From contig OX393581.1 in the NCBI GenBank assembly GCA_947652605.1, forward strand, positions 11,412,640 to 11,476,639: a stretch of 64,000 bases of DNA, written 5' to 3'. Within the stretch, counting starts at the first letter, position 1, and each line of letters begins with the position of its first letter. This document shows positions 35,401 through 46,447 of this stretch, piece after piece. The notes beneath the pieces were generated by a model. That model was not told the origin of the DNA. It saw only the letters and a program-made list of their open reading frames with translations, and ran no database searches. The position numbers and the translations under genes were made by a program. The stretch is from Elmis aenea (lineage: Eukaryota > Arthropoda > Insecta > Coleoptera > Elmidae).

Positions 35401-38400
35401 GAAACAAAGGTAATATTATAAATCCTTAGCAATGTTTTCTCCTTAAAATTGATTATTATGCAATTAAAATTTTTACAAAATAATTTACAAGCGAAACTAA
35501 GTGAATACATTTTCTTAAGTAATATATTCCAAAATTACTAAGATGCATTTTAATTAACGTCTGTAAGAAAAGTCTGATGTAGGTTTAAACATCAAAAAAG
35601 TATAAAGTAATTTATGTTCGCATACAAATTTAGTTGATTTTATTTTAAACAATTTAAGAGCCAATTTAATTTCACAGTTTTAAGCAAAAATTAGCATGTA
35701 CTACACAGTCCAAGAATGTTTCCTTGAAAACCTCACAAGTAGCTTGTAACGGCTATTAATAGCATTTTTTTGATGTGAACACTTAATAAAATTGATATGA
35801 ATTTATTACAAATTTCAAGGCCACTTTACAATAATTACCATTGATATTTTTTATTCAATTATTTAAGAAATTGTTTTCTGAAACAGCAAAACTTTAAACT
35901 GTCAGTAGTATTAATTTAAAGCTATTTGAACAGGATTGCAAAATTATCTAAACAGTAAAAATCAAGTGTAGAAAGCTTAAAACAAATTGTATTAATAACA
36001 AATACAAAGAATTTAAATAAATTATAGGAGTAGTATTTAACTATTGTAATATATTTCAGAAAAACCTTTTAAAGGCTGGAAATCATACAAAAATCATGTT
36101 AGTTGTGAAGTTCTTCATGAAATGAAAGAAGAGTGAAAACAATTAAAAACGAACGACAAAAATAGCCGCCTATAAACTTTTTTGGCACAAAAACGGGTGC
36201 TGTACATTTTGTTATTACTGTATTCGACCTATTCGAAATCATCAAAAAATTGACTGCTAGTTTAAATTACAAAAATCAAGGTTAAATTATATGACTCATC
36301 TGTACATTTTCACAAAATTTAGCATGCAGGTATAAAAAATCATATTAGCCAAAATTGCTACTTTTTGTCTAATTTGTATTCTACAGGGTGTAGATTCGGA
36401 TCGCGCAACATAGCAATTTCAATGGTAAAATTTTAAAAGTTGTATATTATCTCCCCTAATTATTTTAGAAAAAAAGTGCAAATAGGTTTTTTGTAGAGAA
36501 AAAAATCTGTATATATAAATGTAATCAATTTTTAGTTTTCCCATAACTGAAAATTAAGCTAATTGCAAAACACGTTTTGAAAAAAATCTGTAGGACCTTG
36601 GAATTATGCTATGACAACTGCCCATCCTAATAACGCTTATACAGTCACTTTGACGTGAAGTTTATTCTTAATTGTCATTTTTATTATTTCTTGGATTGAA
36701 AACATAACTAATTGTATAAAATAAATGTTTGGTAAAATATAAAGTATAATTAAGAATGACGCGTCAAAGTGACAGCATAAGTGACATTAGGATGGGCAGT
36801 TGTCACAGCATAATTCCAAGGCACTACAGATTTTTGTCAAAACGTGTTTTGTAATTTGCTTAATTTTCAGTTATTGGAAAACTAAAAATTAATATTGATA
36901 CATTTATAGATACAGATTTTTTTCTCTGCTAAAATTATTAGGGGAGATAATATACGACTTTTAAAATTTTACCATTGAAATTGCTATGTTGCGTGATCCA
37001 AGTCTACACCCTGTATATATTAAAAAACAACTTATAAGTCTTTTTTTTTACTGCACGTCAATATATTCAAATAAAATATTTACAAGTAGGTAAAAATTTA
37101 AAAAGATTTGTTATCGGACACTTCTCAAATGTCAAATTAAGAAAAACCGGCTCTTAAACTTTTGTTGTTTAGAATGACCATGACTATACAACTAAATATT
37201 GCATAAGAGAGCAAAAAAAAAATTTAAAAATCAGGCGTTCTGTTTTAATTCGCAAAACCGTCCGTCAGTCACAGAGCCCTAGAATTATAAGTCATTTAAA
37301 TTGCAGTGTAAGTCAACCTGCTCAGGTGTGACTTAATTGATGCGTATTCCAAAATGGTCTTTTCCCGTGAAGAATAATTACGAGGAAGGGTTTCATATTT
37401 TGCTTTCTCCCCCTGTTCTATTCTAAGCTCCACATTGATTTTAGTCCGTATGCATATTCGGCGCGTGCGTGCCTATGTAATTAAAATCTTTCCATCAGAT
37501 AAAACTTAATTTACACAAGTCGTCCACCAAATATCTAAAAACGAACAAAACTCGCAACGCAAAAATGTATATTCATATTTGGTACGTGTCCGGCAACATC
37601 GCATGACCGGTAGACGGACCCAGCAGCCGGCGAACCCAAAACCTGTTTACCTTCGCTCTTGAACAAGAGAGGTAATATCAATGTCCGCCTTACCACCGCG
37701 GGGTAAAAATATAAAAACCCGCCTAAAAACAGACTAATTGTACAAATGCCGCTTATACCTATATACCAATGAACTAATCAAGAGGGCCGTGCACACCGTT
37801 CTACTGGCAACCCATACATTTTATTAGCGTAACTGGAAATTAAAAAACACCCATTACATTATTAATCGCGCGAATAGCGGGATTATCGTAAAAAGAACAA
37901 AGAAAATACGTCATACCATAACTTTCGAAAAATTTGTGACAAAACTCGTGTGTCGACGCGCGCGAACGTTTTATTATTCACGGGCTAATCCTTGATTTAT
38001 TGCCAAAACTAAACAAAATTGAGTTTATAAAATGCTCGAAAATTAAAATTCTGAATACAAAAAAAGTATTAGGTTCTTGCAGAAAAGTGCTATAATCGAA
38101 AACGCATCGCGTAATCTTCCCCGATTTTAAGCGCTTCGATTAGCTATGGAAAACGAACGAATGTATGAATGAATCAATGAATATGCTAATGAATTGCTTT
38201 AAATGTTTACAATTCCATGTTAAAGCGTTATCAATCAATTATTGCGCTGCAATATCAACCATAACAAATTATAAAACACAAAGGCCGTTGTGCGTAAATT
38301 TAACACAATCCTTGGTCGGTAGTAATAGAAGATATTTAGTTCTAAATTTTCTTTAATTTACATTTTCTCCCGTCACTCTGAAACTCGAAAAAACAACTTT

Positions 38401-41400
38401 CCGCGAAAATGAATGCTGAAAAATGAATCCCGCCTGCGTTTCAACTGCTAAAAATTGGATTGACGGAACTTTCATCGAGTTAAAAAATTCTGCTTTCAAT
38501 TATTTTGCAAATTTTTAAAATTCTTGTAACCGTACAAATATTTTCGAAACAAGTCTTAATAATCAAAACTGCTCCGAAAAATTATAAAAATGAATGTTTC
38601 TTTAAACGGTCATCGGTATTAGCATTCAAGCTGGAACAGTTCATGACGGATGATGGCACTTGAATAAGTACAAGACATATAAGGCATAAAGCGGTTCTAC
38701 AAGTTGTAGGTCGCTTACGACCTTTTTCTGTTGACAGATACTATGTCAAGGACGGAGCACGAAGTACACGTTTTTGTGCACTTTCCATCCCTCATTGTAT
38801 TGTTTGGACGACATAATTTAAAAATGCATCAAATTTAACTATAACTGCTCAAAATTTCATGTAAATATCACCACCTGCTAAACTGTTAAAAGAAAACAAG
38901 AGGGCTACAAGATAAAAATAAAAAAGAACAATAAAACAAATGAGCGATAGTTTTTAGAAATATAAGTTAAAGAATCCTACCTTCCATCTTTCTGCGCACT
39001 TCTTTGAAAATTCAGCGAAGACGACGTTCTCTTCTGGGTGCTTCTTCTTGTGTTCTTCTCTGCATGTCTGCACGAAAAACGCGTAAGCGGTCATACGGCC
39101 CCTGGGCCTAGAATCGGCTTTTCCACGTGGCATCCTTCCTCTAGTCGGTACTTGGACTGTGGTAATCTGGTGCTGATGAACAGAGTGCTGTTCTATCGAT
39201 TGCTGATGATGCGCCTGGTGGTTTTGGTGCTGCACAGACTGCGTCTGTGTTTGCTGCTGTTGCGTTTGTGGGTGCTGTTGCACTTGGTGGTTTTGCTGGT
39301 TGTGGTGGTTTTGAACCTGCGTTTGCTGTTGGGCTTGATGCCTAGCTTGTGCTTCCGCGTGCTGTCTATGCGCTTCGGCCTGCTGCCTATGCGCTTCCTG
39401 CTGCTGTCTTTGAACTTCTACTTGCTGTCGCACCTGTGCTTCAGCTTGCTGTTGATGTACAACTTGAGCTTGCTGCTGCTGAGTCTGGGACTGTTGTGAC
39501 TGTAAATCGAAGGCGTGTTGTAAGAATAACTGTTAAAAAAGTTGAAAAGTGTTTTTTAGAGATAAAAACAATCATTACACGGTTGGCACAACAGACTGCA
39601 AGCCCAAAATATGACAAATTTACCATTTAATTCGTAGTATATTTCTTTAAATTTACAACTTAAACTAACAAACGCTAAAACTAGTTACTTGGGATTCAAA
39701 ATTTAATAAAACGCAATTCCATCACTACGAAACAAGCCAATATACGACCGAGCATTTTTTTGGCAAGTTTTTTAATAACAACGTGAAAGATGCACTGGGT
39801 TCTAAGACCCATGTCTACCATTTTACAAAATTTAAAAACGAAAAACATACAAGAGTTTGACTGCATTTTTTTGACTTTCAAGTGTTAAAATATGACTGGC
39901 TTTAAAAACTTTTCTTAAAATGTCCGTCTCGGATCTCTAGATATGCCCGATAATATTGTACCGAATCATAAATGTCGAGATGTCGGCCAGTTTATTTTAT
40001 TTATAGTTCATGTTAAAAGCAAGCACACGTGTACCATTCTTACTCCATTGGGCAACATGTATTTATAATTATAAAAACATAATGAGAAGTTCCCGCTGTT
40101 GAAACTTGGTTGGATTATTTCAGAGTATAGAAGTGAACTGGTTTGGGTTTCGAAAATTAATAACTGCGAAGCCCGTTTGCGATGAAACGATTTGGAACAC
40201 AGAAGTTGGTCGGTGCGAAATATTGCGAAAATCAAGGCATCAAAATGCGGTATAACTGAATAGTCACGGAAAAATTAGTAATCCGTTTTCTCTTTGTACG
40301 TACAAACTGCCCAAGGTTTCTTAAGAATAACGTAAATTGGTAAAAAAACAAAGACACCTAATAGTTTATTCAGAGCAATTCTAAAACCCGCATGTTTTTT
40401 TTAACTTTCGACTGTAAATCGATTTTTACGGCAAACGTTTTGCCTAAACCTATTTTTTTGTCTGAATAAAGGCATATACACTTTAACGAGTTGATCCGAC
40501 ATATAAAGTTTTCCGTTTCTAAACCTGGCGCATTAAAAGCTTGCATCGCGGACCCGGATACAAATTTAGAAACATAATCGAAAATAAGTTGTCGAAACAA
40601 CATTTTCGATCAGTGAAAAACAAAAAACTTATTAGAATATAGAAATATGCCGTCTACATTGATTTATCGAGTTAGGTTATTTTACAATCAAACACCGATC
40701 TAATACTTGGCATCACCAGTTGGTTTTTAACACATTCTTCGTCATATTTTCTTTAATGAAACTTTTCGACAGCCTCATAAATACAACTTTTAAAGTGTAG
40801 TGGTCAACTTTCTGGCGGCAAGTTTCTCAAATTAATGCAAGATCGTTAAAAGAGGCTTAAAATTTTAAATACAGTTTCAATGAAAATTAAGTTTGGTATT
40901 TAGGGTAAATCCTGTACGTTTTAAATCTCGCCAATAGGATGGATAAGTTGAAATACTATCGAAAGTCGTTAAGAATATATAGGAAAATTTTATGAATATG
41001 GCAATTATTTTTATGAAGGTAGTATGCCGCACCCAAGACCACCTGCCCTGACCTCCAGCGAAGCAGGGAGATAATGACCCAGACGTGGGTTCTAACGAAC
41101 TCGATGGATCTCATTCGACTATCGGGTATATGCGCTGCTAATAAAGATTTTAATTGGGAACGTGTTTCTTAATAATGAAGGAGTTTGGTAAGTAAAAAGA
41201 TTTTATTTCGTTTGTAATTCGAGTTGCGGAACAAATTAGGTTTCGACCCTTCGCCCACGCAAAGCGCCATTTTACATATCTACAACTTGACATATGCAAA
41301 TCTGGACTTGCGATATTGAGTTTGGGCAATTTACCTACCACAGGGGGAGGAGTATGTACAGATGGCATATTTTGTAAGTTGTTTTGAATAGGATTTTGCA

Positions 41401-41782
41401 TTGAGTTGTCCATGGCACCGCTATACCACCACTGTGTTGGGGCGGACATTTGCGGATTTGTATTTGTCATTCCGCCACTTAGTCTATAGTCATAGCCACG
41501 CATTCCCGTCGTCGCGATGGAAGACGGGGAAGACACGTTAGGAAGTGTAGTGGCTGGATGTTGGAAACTGCTGGCCATCTTGTACGAGAAGAGCTGGTGG
41601 TTAGCAGCCGCCGAAGTCTGAACTTCGTGTTGTTGCTGGGCAACCTGCTGTTGCTGTGCCGCAAGTTGTTGCTGATGTAACAATTGTTGGTGATGCTGTA
41701 ATGACTGTTGGTCAGCAGCAATTGCGCCGGGCCACCACACCGCATCCTCCCGCGCACCCCAGATGCCGCGATGATCCGACAT
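29436..41782 (-). CDS. Dsp1: Dorsal switch protein 1 (two HMG boxes, acidic tail)
   Basis: Chromatin HMGB protein; in Drosophila it helps convert Dorsal into a repressor and assists Polycomb recruitment. Exons: 41339-41782, 38981-39499, 35012-35172, 32510-32684, 29436-29549, all in phase, giving 470 residues. Residues 1-280 are Gln/His-rich, as in fly Dsp1. HMG box A is about 280-349 ([18 protein letters not shown], then [20 protein letters not shown] across the exon 2/3 junction). Box B is about 367-440 ([20 protein letters not shown], then [14 protein letters not shown]). The C-terminus is an acidic tail, [11 protein letters not shown] then DDDEDE. The start ATG at 41782 gives [13 protein letters not shown]; the upstream in-frame GTG codon is not needed. 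Introns 2-4 carry fold-back transposons. Alternative first exons are possible. Identification is very secure. Confidence 0.96.
29622..30180. mobile_element. Single-arm copy of the composite seen at 16957-18682
   Basis: Begins with a decayed terminus ACGGTGTGTACAAAAAAATA, continues through TTTACTACATAACCTTAAAT and the CAACTAGACAGTG stretch, reaches ACAGGGTGCTTCTTATGTCG at about 30060 and runs on with sequence matching the inner arm (CCCTATATATTTTTACATTT). Order and junction match the left half of the concentric fold-back, but here no inverted partner follows. It lies in intron 4 of Dsp1. Confidence 0.7.
29738..29829. repeat. 23-bp minisatellite, four units
   Basis: Units at 29738-29760, 29761-29783, 29784-29806 and 29807-29829, each a version of TCTCAACTAGACAGTGTT followed by TTGTT; only one to two substitutions separate them. 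The homologous segment at 17390-17415 has a single unit, so the array expanded within this copy. Confidence 0.9.
30507..31223. mobile_element. Mariner-like non-autonomous element with about 90-bp inverted ends
   Basis: Ends ACAGAGGGTCCCAGTTATCG and TATATTTGGGACACCCTGT; the subterminal GGTAAGAGATA / TATCTCTTACC and GGGTCAAAATGATC-like segments are inverted. Unlike the other elements, the interior is not palindromic and has no transposase fragment that I can recognise. It lies in intron 4 of Dsp1. Confidence 0.75.
32009..32268. mobile_element. Probable hAT-type element
   Basis: Starts CAGTGGTTCTTAACC, a familiar hAT end, and ends CCTACGCCACTG. Internal GGCCCCC motifs recur as in related elements (CACGGCCCCCC twice). 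No clear 8-bp target duplication was found. Confidence 0.55.
33030..34555. mobile_element. Concentric fold-back with the same terminus at two depths, outer layer
   Basis: The left end ACAGGGTAAGGCATCACTTA starts an arm of 381 bp, then at 33411 the same terminus type (ACAGGGTGAGGCATCACC) begins an inner arm. Everything is inverted on the right, where the inner end is at 34198 and the outer arm fades near 34555. It lies in intron 3 of Dsp1. Confidence 0.8.
33411..34198. mobile_element. Inner fold-back, GGCATCACC family
   Basis: Ends ACAGGGTGAGGCATCACCTA and TAGGTGATGCCTCACCCTGT, exact inverses. Arms of about 370 bp are nearly perfect inverted copies, with only a short asymmetric centre around 33760-33850. 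No transposase fragment is evident. Confidence 0.88.
36383..37014. mobile_element. Fold-back element, ACAGGGTGTAGA family
   Basis: Ends ACAGGGTGTAGATTCGGATC and GATCCAAGTCTACACCCTGT. The arms are inverted copies for about 280 bp (for example ATGACAACTGCCCATCCTAA and its inverse). The centre, about 36665-36760, is AT-rich. It lies in intron 2 of Dsp1. Confidence 0.85.
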
Positions 41783-42450
41783 GACTTCACTACTACCAAA
41801 TTTACGGTCGGGTTGCGAGGGGGTTGCAAGCGATCTCACTCTCTTTGCGAAGCGCTGTCGCGGGGTTGCGCACTGTTGCCTCTAGAAATACCAGGATCGG
41901 TGCTGCAACGGCGCGGGGGCTTATGCCCCGACTCCAATGTCGAGGTCAGCTTTAGAACCGCAGTTAAATTAACTACACAAAATTTTCTACTACTCAAGAG
42001 CACCAACAACACACTTTATTATAATACTATCCGTAAATATTAAATATAAATGCCTAGCACCACTGGTCCACATTTTTTGATAAAATCGAACTCGACGCAA
42101 TAGTATACCGCACAAATTGATATACCATAAGAACCTTTACACTAATTATCACAAAATTTCAACGCCGGCATTTTAAATCACTCGTTTTATAACAAAAACA
42201 TGGAACGCGTAAATTTAAAAACACGAGGCTGTTAAAAACTCCGAACGAAACGCAACGCGACTGTTGCTAAAATCTGGCAACATAGTAATGAGGGGACGCC
42301 AATACGAACGGCAGCGCCATCACACGCAGTACAATACCAAAGAAAGCGGCCCCACCACACCAGACCGTGCACAGTACGGTCAATAAGGCCAACATTCCCA
42401 GGGCAGGGCTTACGGAGACCGACCGTGAGTAGCTGTAGGGTGGAGGGGTA
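41783..42450 (-). promoter_or_regulatory. CpG-bearing 5' region of Dsp1
   Basis: Immediately upstream of the Dsp1 start codon the sequence becomes less AT-rich with many CpGs (41840-41950 and 42250-42440), unlike the surrounding introns. It probably holds the 5'UTR and one promoter. No good splice acceptor was found near the ATG, which favours a start site within this stretch. Confidence 0.5.
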
Positions 42451-45272
42451 CCAATTGCTCCGACAAAAGTATTTTTAAAATTTAAAAAGTAAAACTCAAT
42501 TTCACCGAAAAAGCTTGAGAAAGCGTGAATACATGCATTACGAAAAATGGTCGTTTAAATCCATGACATCAAAAACGACACGCATATACTATATACTGGT
42601 TAATATACCCCAAGAGAAAACTGTACCTAAAAGCAGGTAGCTATATACTTCTGTGATGCGACCATTTCCCGCCAAAAGACCACAAGCTGCAGTAAATTTC
42701 AAGCAGCATGTTTTTTAAATTACTTTAATTTAACCAAACAAAAAACTGGCCAACATGATCCCACTTATTTTTTTAATATTTCTAAAAACCTACAGGCTCT
42801 AGATGATATCCGCAAAATTGCGAAAACAAAAGCGCAGCTGAAAAACAAGCACATACGCAATACCATGAAGATCTGTACCACAAAATTCTACATGCTCAAC
42901 ATTTTACACTTGATATACCCACAAATATATTTTTAAAATTCATTGATGACTAATTAGCTGTTTTTATTTCCAAGATTTTGGTTGGTGATACATTAAATAA
43001 ACTTACCATAAATTCAGCATGTGTCAACACGAGATACATAATTCGCTAAGTTTATTTATTTAATTTTATACGATAATAACAAAATATTGGTCCTCATTTT
43101 ACAACAAATGTAGTTATTTCAGTTAAAGTCATAAAGTGTATATGAAACATATCAATCAAAACTGAAAGGGTACCAGTCAGTCAAAATGTCGGGAAAAAAC
43201 AAATTAAATTATGAAAACGCCACCTTTGATCGTGCAAATATTTTAAGCAGGACCTTGATCATTTACCACATAATCATTTACTTTATTTATAGAACTTAAA
43301 TATTTCACATATTTGTTTTTCAAATAAGCGTATTGAGGACGCTACTAAGTAACGCTCATGAAATGAAAAGTAACGGTTTTAATTGAAAAATACAAGCTTG
43401 CATATTTAAGTGAGGTTTATAGTTACAATGAAATGTAAATAAGATTATTCTGAATTTTTAAATAGAATTGCAGAAATTATAAAAAATTATACCGAGATTA
43501 TTTATTTAAAATGTCCACGCCTGGCATCTGCAGTTTATATGTATGATAATAACGCAGGTGCTTGTAGCGGTTTACTTACAAAATTTGTGAAAGTACGTAA
43601 TAAACTGAATATTAAAAATAAATTACTTACATACAATGTTGTATTGAACTGTAAATTAGTCGTTCTGTAAGGGAAGCCACCCTTACAAGGGCGAAGTAAA
43701 CAATTAATAACGTTAATAGCCCCCCCGCCCCGGCAGAGGTATAACGGCTTCCAACGCGGTACAGCCAAAGTAGTTATTTATGCCTAAATACTTAGTTTTA
43801 ATACTTTGGATAATGACCTTGAATAACCCCTATCAGGGTTATACCAAATGACGAACAAATTTTTAAAATGTATTTTGTAAATTAAATTAATATTGTATTA
43901 ACTTTAATGTACCCGATAAGACGCTCAACGCTGACATATTGGCGGCAAAACCAACCAAACGCTACGGTCTAACAAATTCCAGAAATACGAACAAAGGTTT
44001 CGAAATATACTACGTCATCAATAAAAGTTCATATAAATATTCTTAAATACACATATTCCACCTTATGCCAATGAAAAAATTATTTAAACATCGGTGAAAT
44101 TGCGATATTTTTTCGTTATGCAGTCTTATATATGTAGCTATATCTCCATAAGCTATAGCCCAGCATAGGGAAAATACATTGAGCAAATGGAGTCGTATAC
44201 ACGCTGTGTAGTTCTGCCATATGAACAAAGCCAACGCTAAATAAATTAAAATTACAAATAGTACGCAATATAGGACATATACAACATGACAAAAAAATCA
44301 TAAATAAAATTACCTTCACATTAAAAAATAGCCGCCCGCGATAACACACTCACAACACTGAGAAAAAAATAATTTCAACTAGTAATGTGCTTCCCTATGC
44401 TAAGCTTATGGCAGCCATTTGCTCATTCGTTATATGGGATTCAGCGTAGCAATTTACCGATTTTAGTTTTTACTCAAGCAAACACTTTTCAACCGTATGG
44501 ATTAAGCAATAAACACAAAATATGAAATTCTACAAGTACTATAAATATCATTTTATGACAATTTCCACAAGCAAAAATATAAAAATTTCTTACCTGAACA
44601 AGCCTGGATACAACTGAAGATCGGCTTCGTATTTCGTGACCCCACGCCACTTATGCAGTATACAAGAGTAACATAGGGACTTTCGTGCTATTCTATTGGT
44701 CAAGTTTAAACATGGCGCAAAAACTAGACCAATCATATGTCGTTTATTGTATTTAGATACGTTTCTTTTGGCAACCAATAATATTTCCAGTTGCGCAATG
44801 AGTAGGAATGAGTTTTTGTATATTCGTAAACATATTAGGCCCAATAACCGTTAATTAATTTTTATATTTGAATTATTCAAATGTATGTAAAAAAACGCTA
44901 AATAATGCAAATTAAATATAACAAAAATAATTATTAACCTTGCTACTACCAACAAGTTAAAAAGTTTATTTCTTTTATCTTATTGTAACAGGAAACATAT
45001 GATCAGTGGTGCTTGGTGGGGATGATTGGGCCTTACAAATTTTTACATCACTAATCATAACAAAACGACGCGTTGGTTTCTAAAGATCAACAAATAGTTG
45101 AAGTGCTATTGTTAATAACTAATATCGGTTTTAAACAGACTGTAAACCGCATAAAATAAACGTATTGTATGTAACAAAAGTGGTTATACCGTTTTAGTCA
45201 ACATACGGTAAACGCAGTGATGGAGATTTTCGTGTTTTCTGCAAAGTAAATTTACAGTGAAAATTCCATAGA
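42451..45272. other. Spacer between Dsp1 and SAP30, possible distal Dsp1 exon
   Basis: Mostly AT-rich without recognisable coding sequence. On the minus strand a good donor (GTAAGA after CTTGTTCAG) ends a less AT-rich segment at 44594, which could be a distal non-coding first exon of Dsp1. The SAP30 promoter must lie between about 44700 and 45272. No paired termini seen. Confidence 0.35.
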
Positions 45273-46135
45273 ATGAACGGTTTTAGCACCGGTGAAGAAG
45301 ATTCCCGAGGTCCAACTGACCAAATTTGTTGTTTAATAGATAACGAAGAGCGCTGCACCAAGTTAGCTGGCAACGCTTCGTACAGTAAAAGAATTCAGAA
45401 AACAGTAACCCAACGAAGACTTAATTTAAGCATCGATAATTCTGTAAGTAATAGCATCAAACTCCTGTGATAAATCATTAAACGACTTTATATTTTAGGC
45501 ACGACACGTATACATTTGTGACTTCCATAAAATGATCATTCAATGTGCCAGAACGAAACGAAGACGTAAAGATTCGGAAGATGACAGCAATGAAACGGAC
45601 ACAGATGTGCCAGAAGTGGATTTGTATCAGTTGCAAGTTAACACATTGAGACGATATAAGCGACATTATAAGGTGTCGACACGTCCCGGTCTAAACAAAG
45701 CACAGTTAGCTGATGTAAGTAGCATTTTAACTAAGACTTTTACATTGCGCTATGAAGTGGTATTAGTTTTTGTGTATTTTTGGACAAATATTTAAATAAG
45801 CTTTAATTTGTCAGTATGCAAAATTAGATTGTCAGTTTTTTTTATAAATTTGAGCAATAATTTGACTGATACAGTACATTGCATATTACTTGTTGTTTAA
45901 ATAATTCTAATATTTTAATTTTTTTACGCTTGCAAATACTCTACGATACATTTTAGTGTTGCCTGTTACTTTTATGAAATTTTTAATTGTTAACACTTTT
46001 TTTTAGACTCTTATGAAACACTTTAAGACCATTCCAGTCAAAGAAAAAGATGTCCTCACATTTTTCATCTATACCGTGAAAACAAACAGCAATAAACTGG
46101 ACCAAAAGAACGGAATCAACAGTGATGCCCCATAA
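45273..46135 (+). CDS. Sap30: SAP30/SAP30L, Sin3 histone-deacetylase complex subunit
   Basis: Nuclear scaffold subunit that binds DNA and joins Sin3 to HDACs for transcriptional repression. Exons 45273-45443, 45499-45714 and 46007-46135 all end on codon boundaries and encode 171 residues, close to vertebrate SAP30L. The N-terminal zinc module is intact: [20 protein letters not shown], then [17 protein letters not shown]. It is followed by a basic stretch [12 protein letters not shown], the Sin3-binding motif [20 protein letters not shown], then [10 protein letters not shown] and a C-terminus with [13 protein letters not shown] and KLDQKNG. Introns are short (55 and 292 bp). AATAAA lies at 46378-46383. 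The gene is tail-to-tail with EXOSC9: stop codons are about 310 bp apart. Confidence 0.96.
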
Positions 46136-46377
46136 TGTATTAACTTTTTTTTTAATGTGTATGAGTATTACTTAGGCCCAATACGTTACTGACAAACTAA
46201 GACAAAGTGTTTCTTTTATCTTTACTTTTATTAACCTGACTGAACATATTTTATTATAAAGAAACGAATTTTGATATCTTATTTTGTTCAAATGTATTGT
46301 GGCCGTTGTTTTATTGTTTTAATTTCTTGACTTAAATTATTGTGCTTACTTGTAATTAATAGTATATGTATGTTTTT

Positions 46378-46383
46378 AATAAA
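46378..46383 (+). terminator. Polyadenylation signal of SAP30
   Basis: AATAAA about 240 bp past the stop codon, followed within 20 bp by an A-rich tract. It lies just before the last exon of the convergent EXOSC9 gene, so the two 3' ends nearly meet. Confidence 0.65.
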
Positions 46384-46447
46384 ATGTGAAAATTTATTTA
46401 AAAAAAAAATACATAAAATTCATACATTTATGATAATTTGTAATAAA

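Noticed and set aside
39038..39499. 153-residue Leu-rich plus-strand ORF
   Set aside because: It is the complement of the Gln/His-rich repeats in Dsp1 exon 2.
41783..41839. Extension of Dsp1 upstream of the ATG at 41782
   Set aside because: The only further in-frame start-like codon is [16 protein letters not shown] gives a normal start.
43535..43768. 77-residue minus-strand ORF with a Gly-rich start
   Set aside because: Short, no recognisable domain, in the AT-rich spacer upstream of Dsp1.
44590..44844. 84-residue minus-strand ORF
   Set aside because: No family resemblance, biased composition, and its lower end coincides with a donor site; better seen as leader or spacer.
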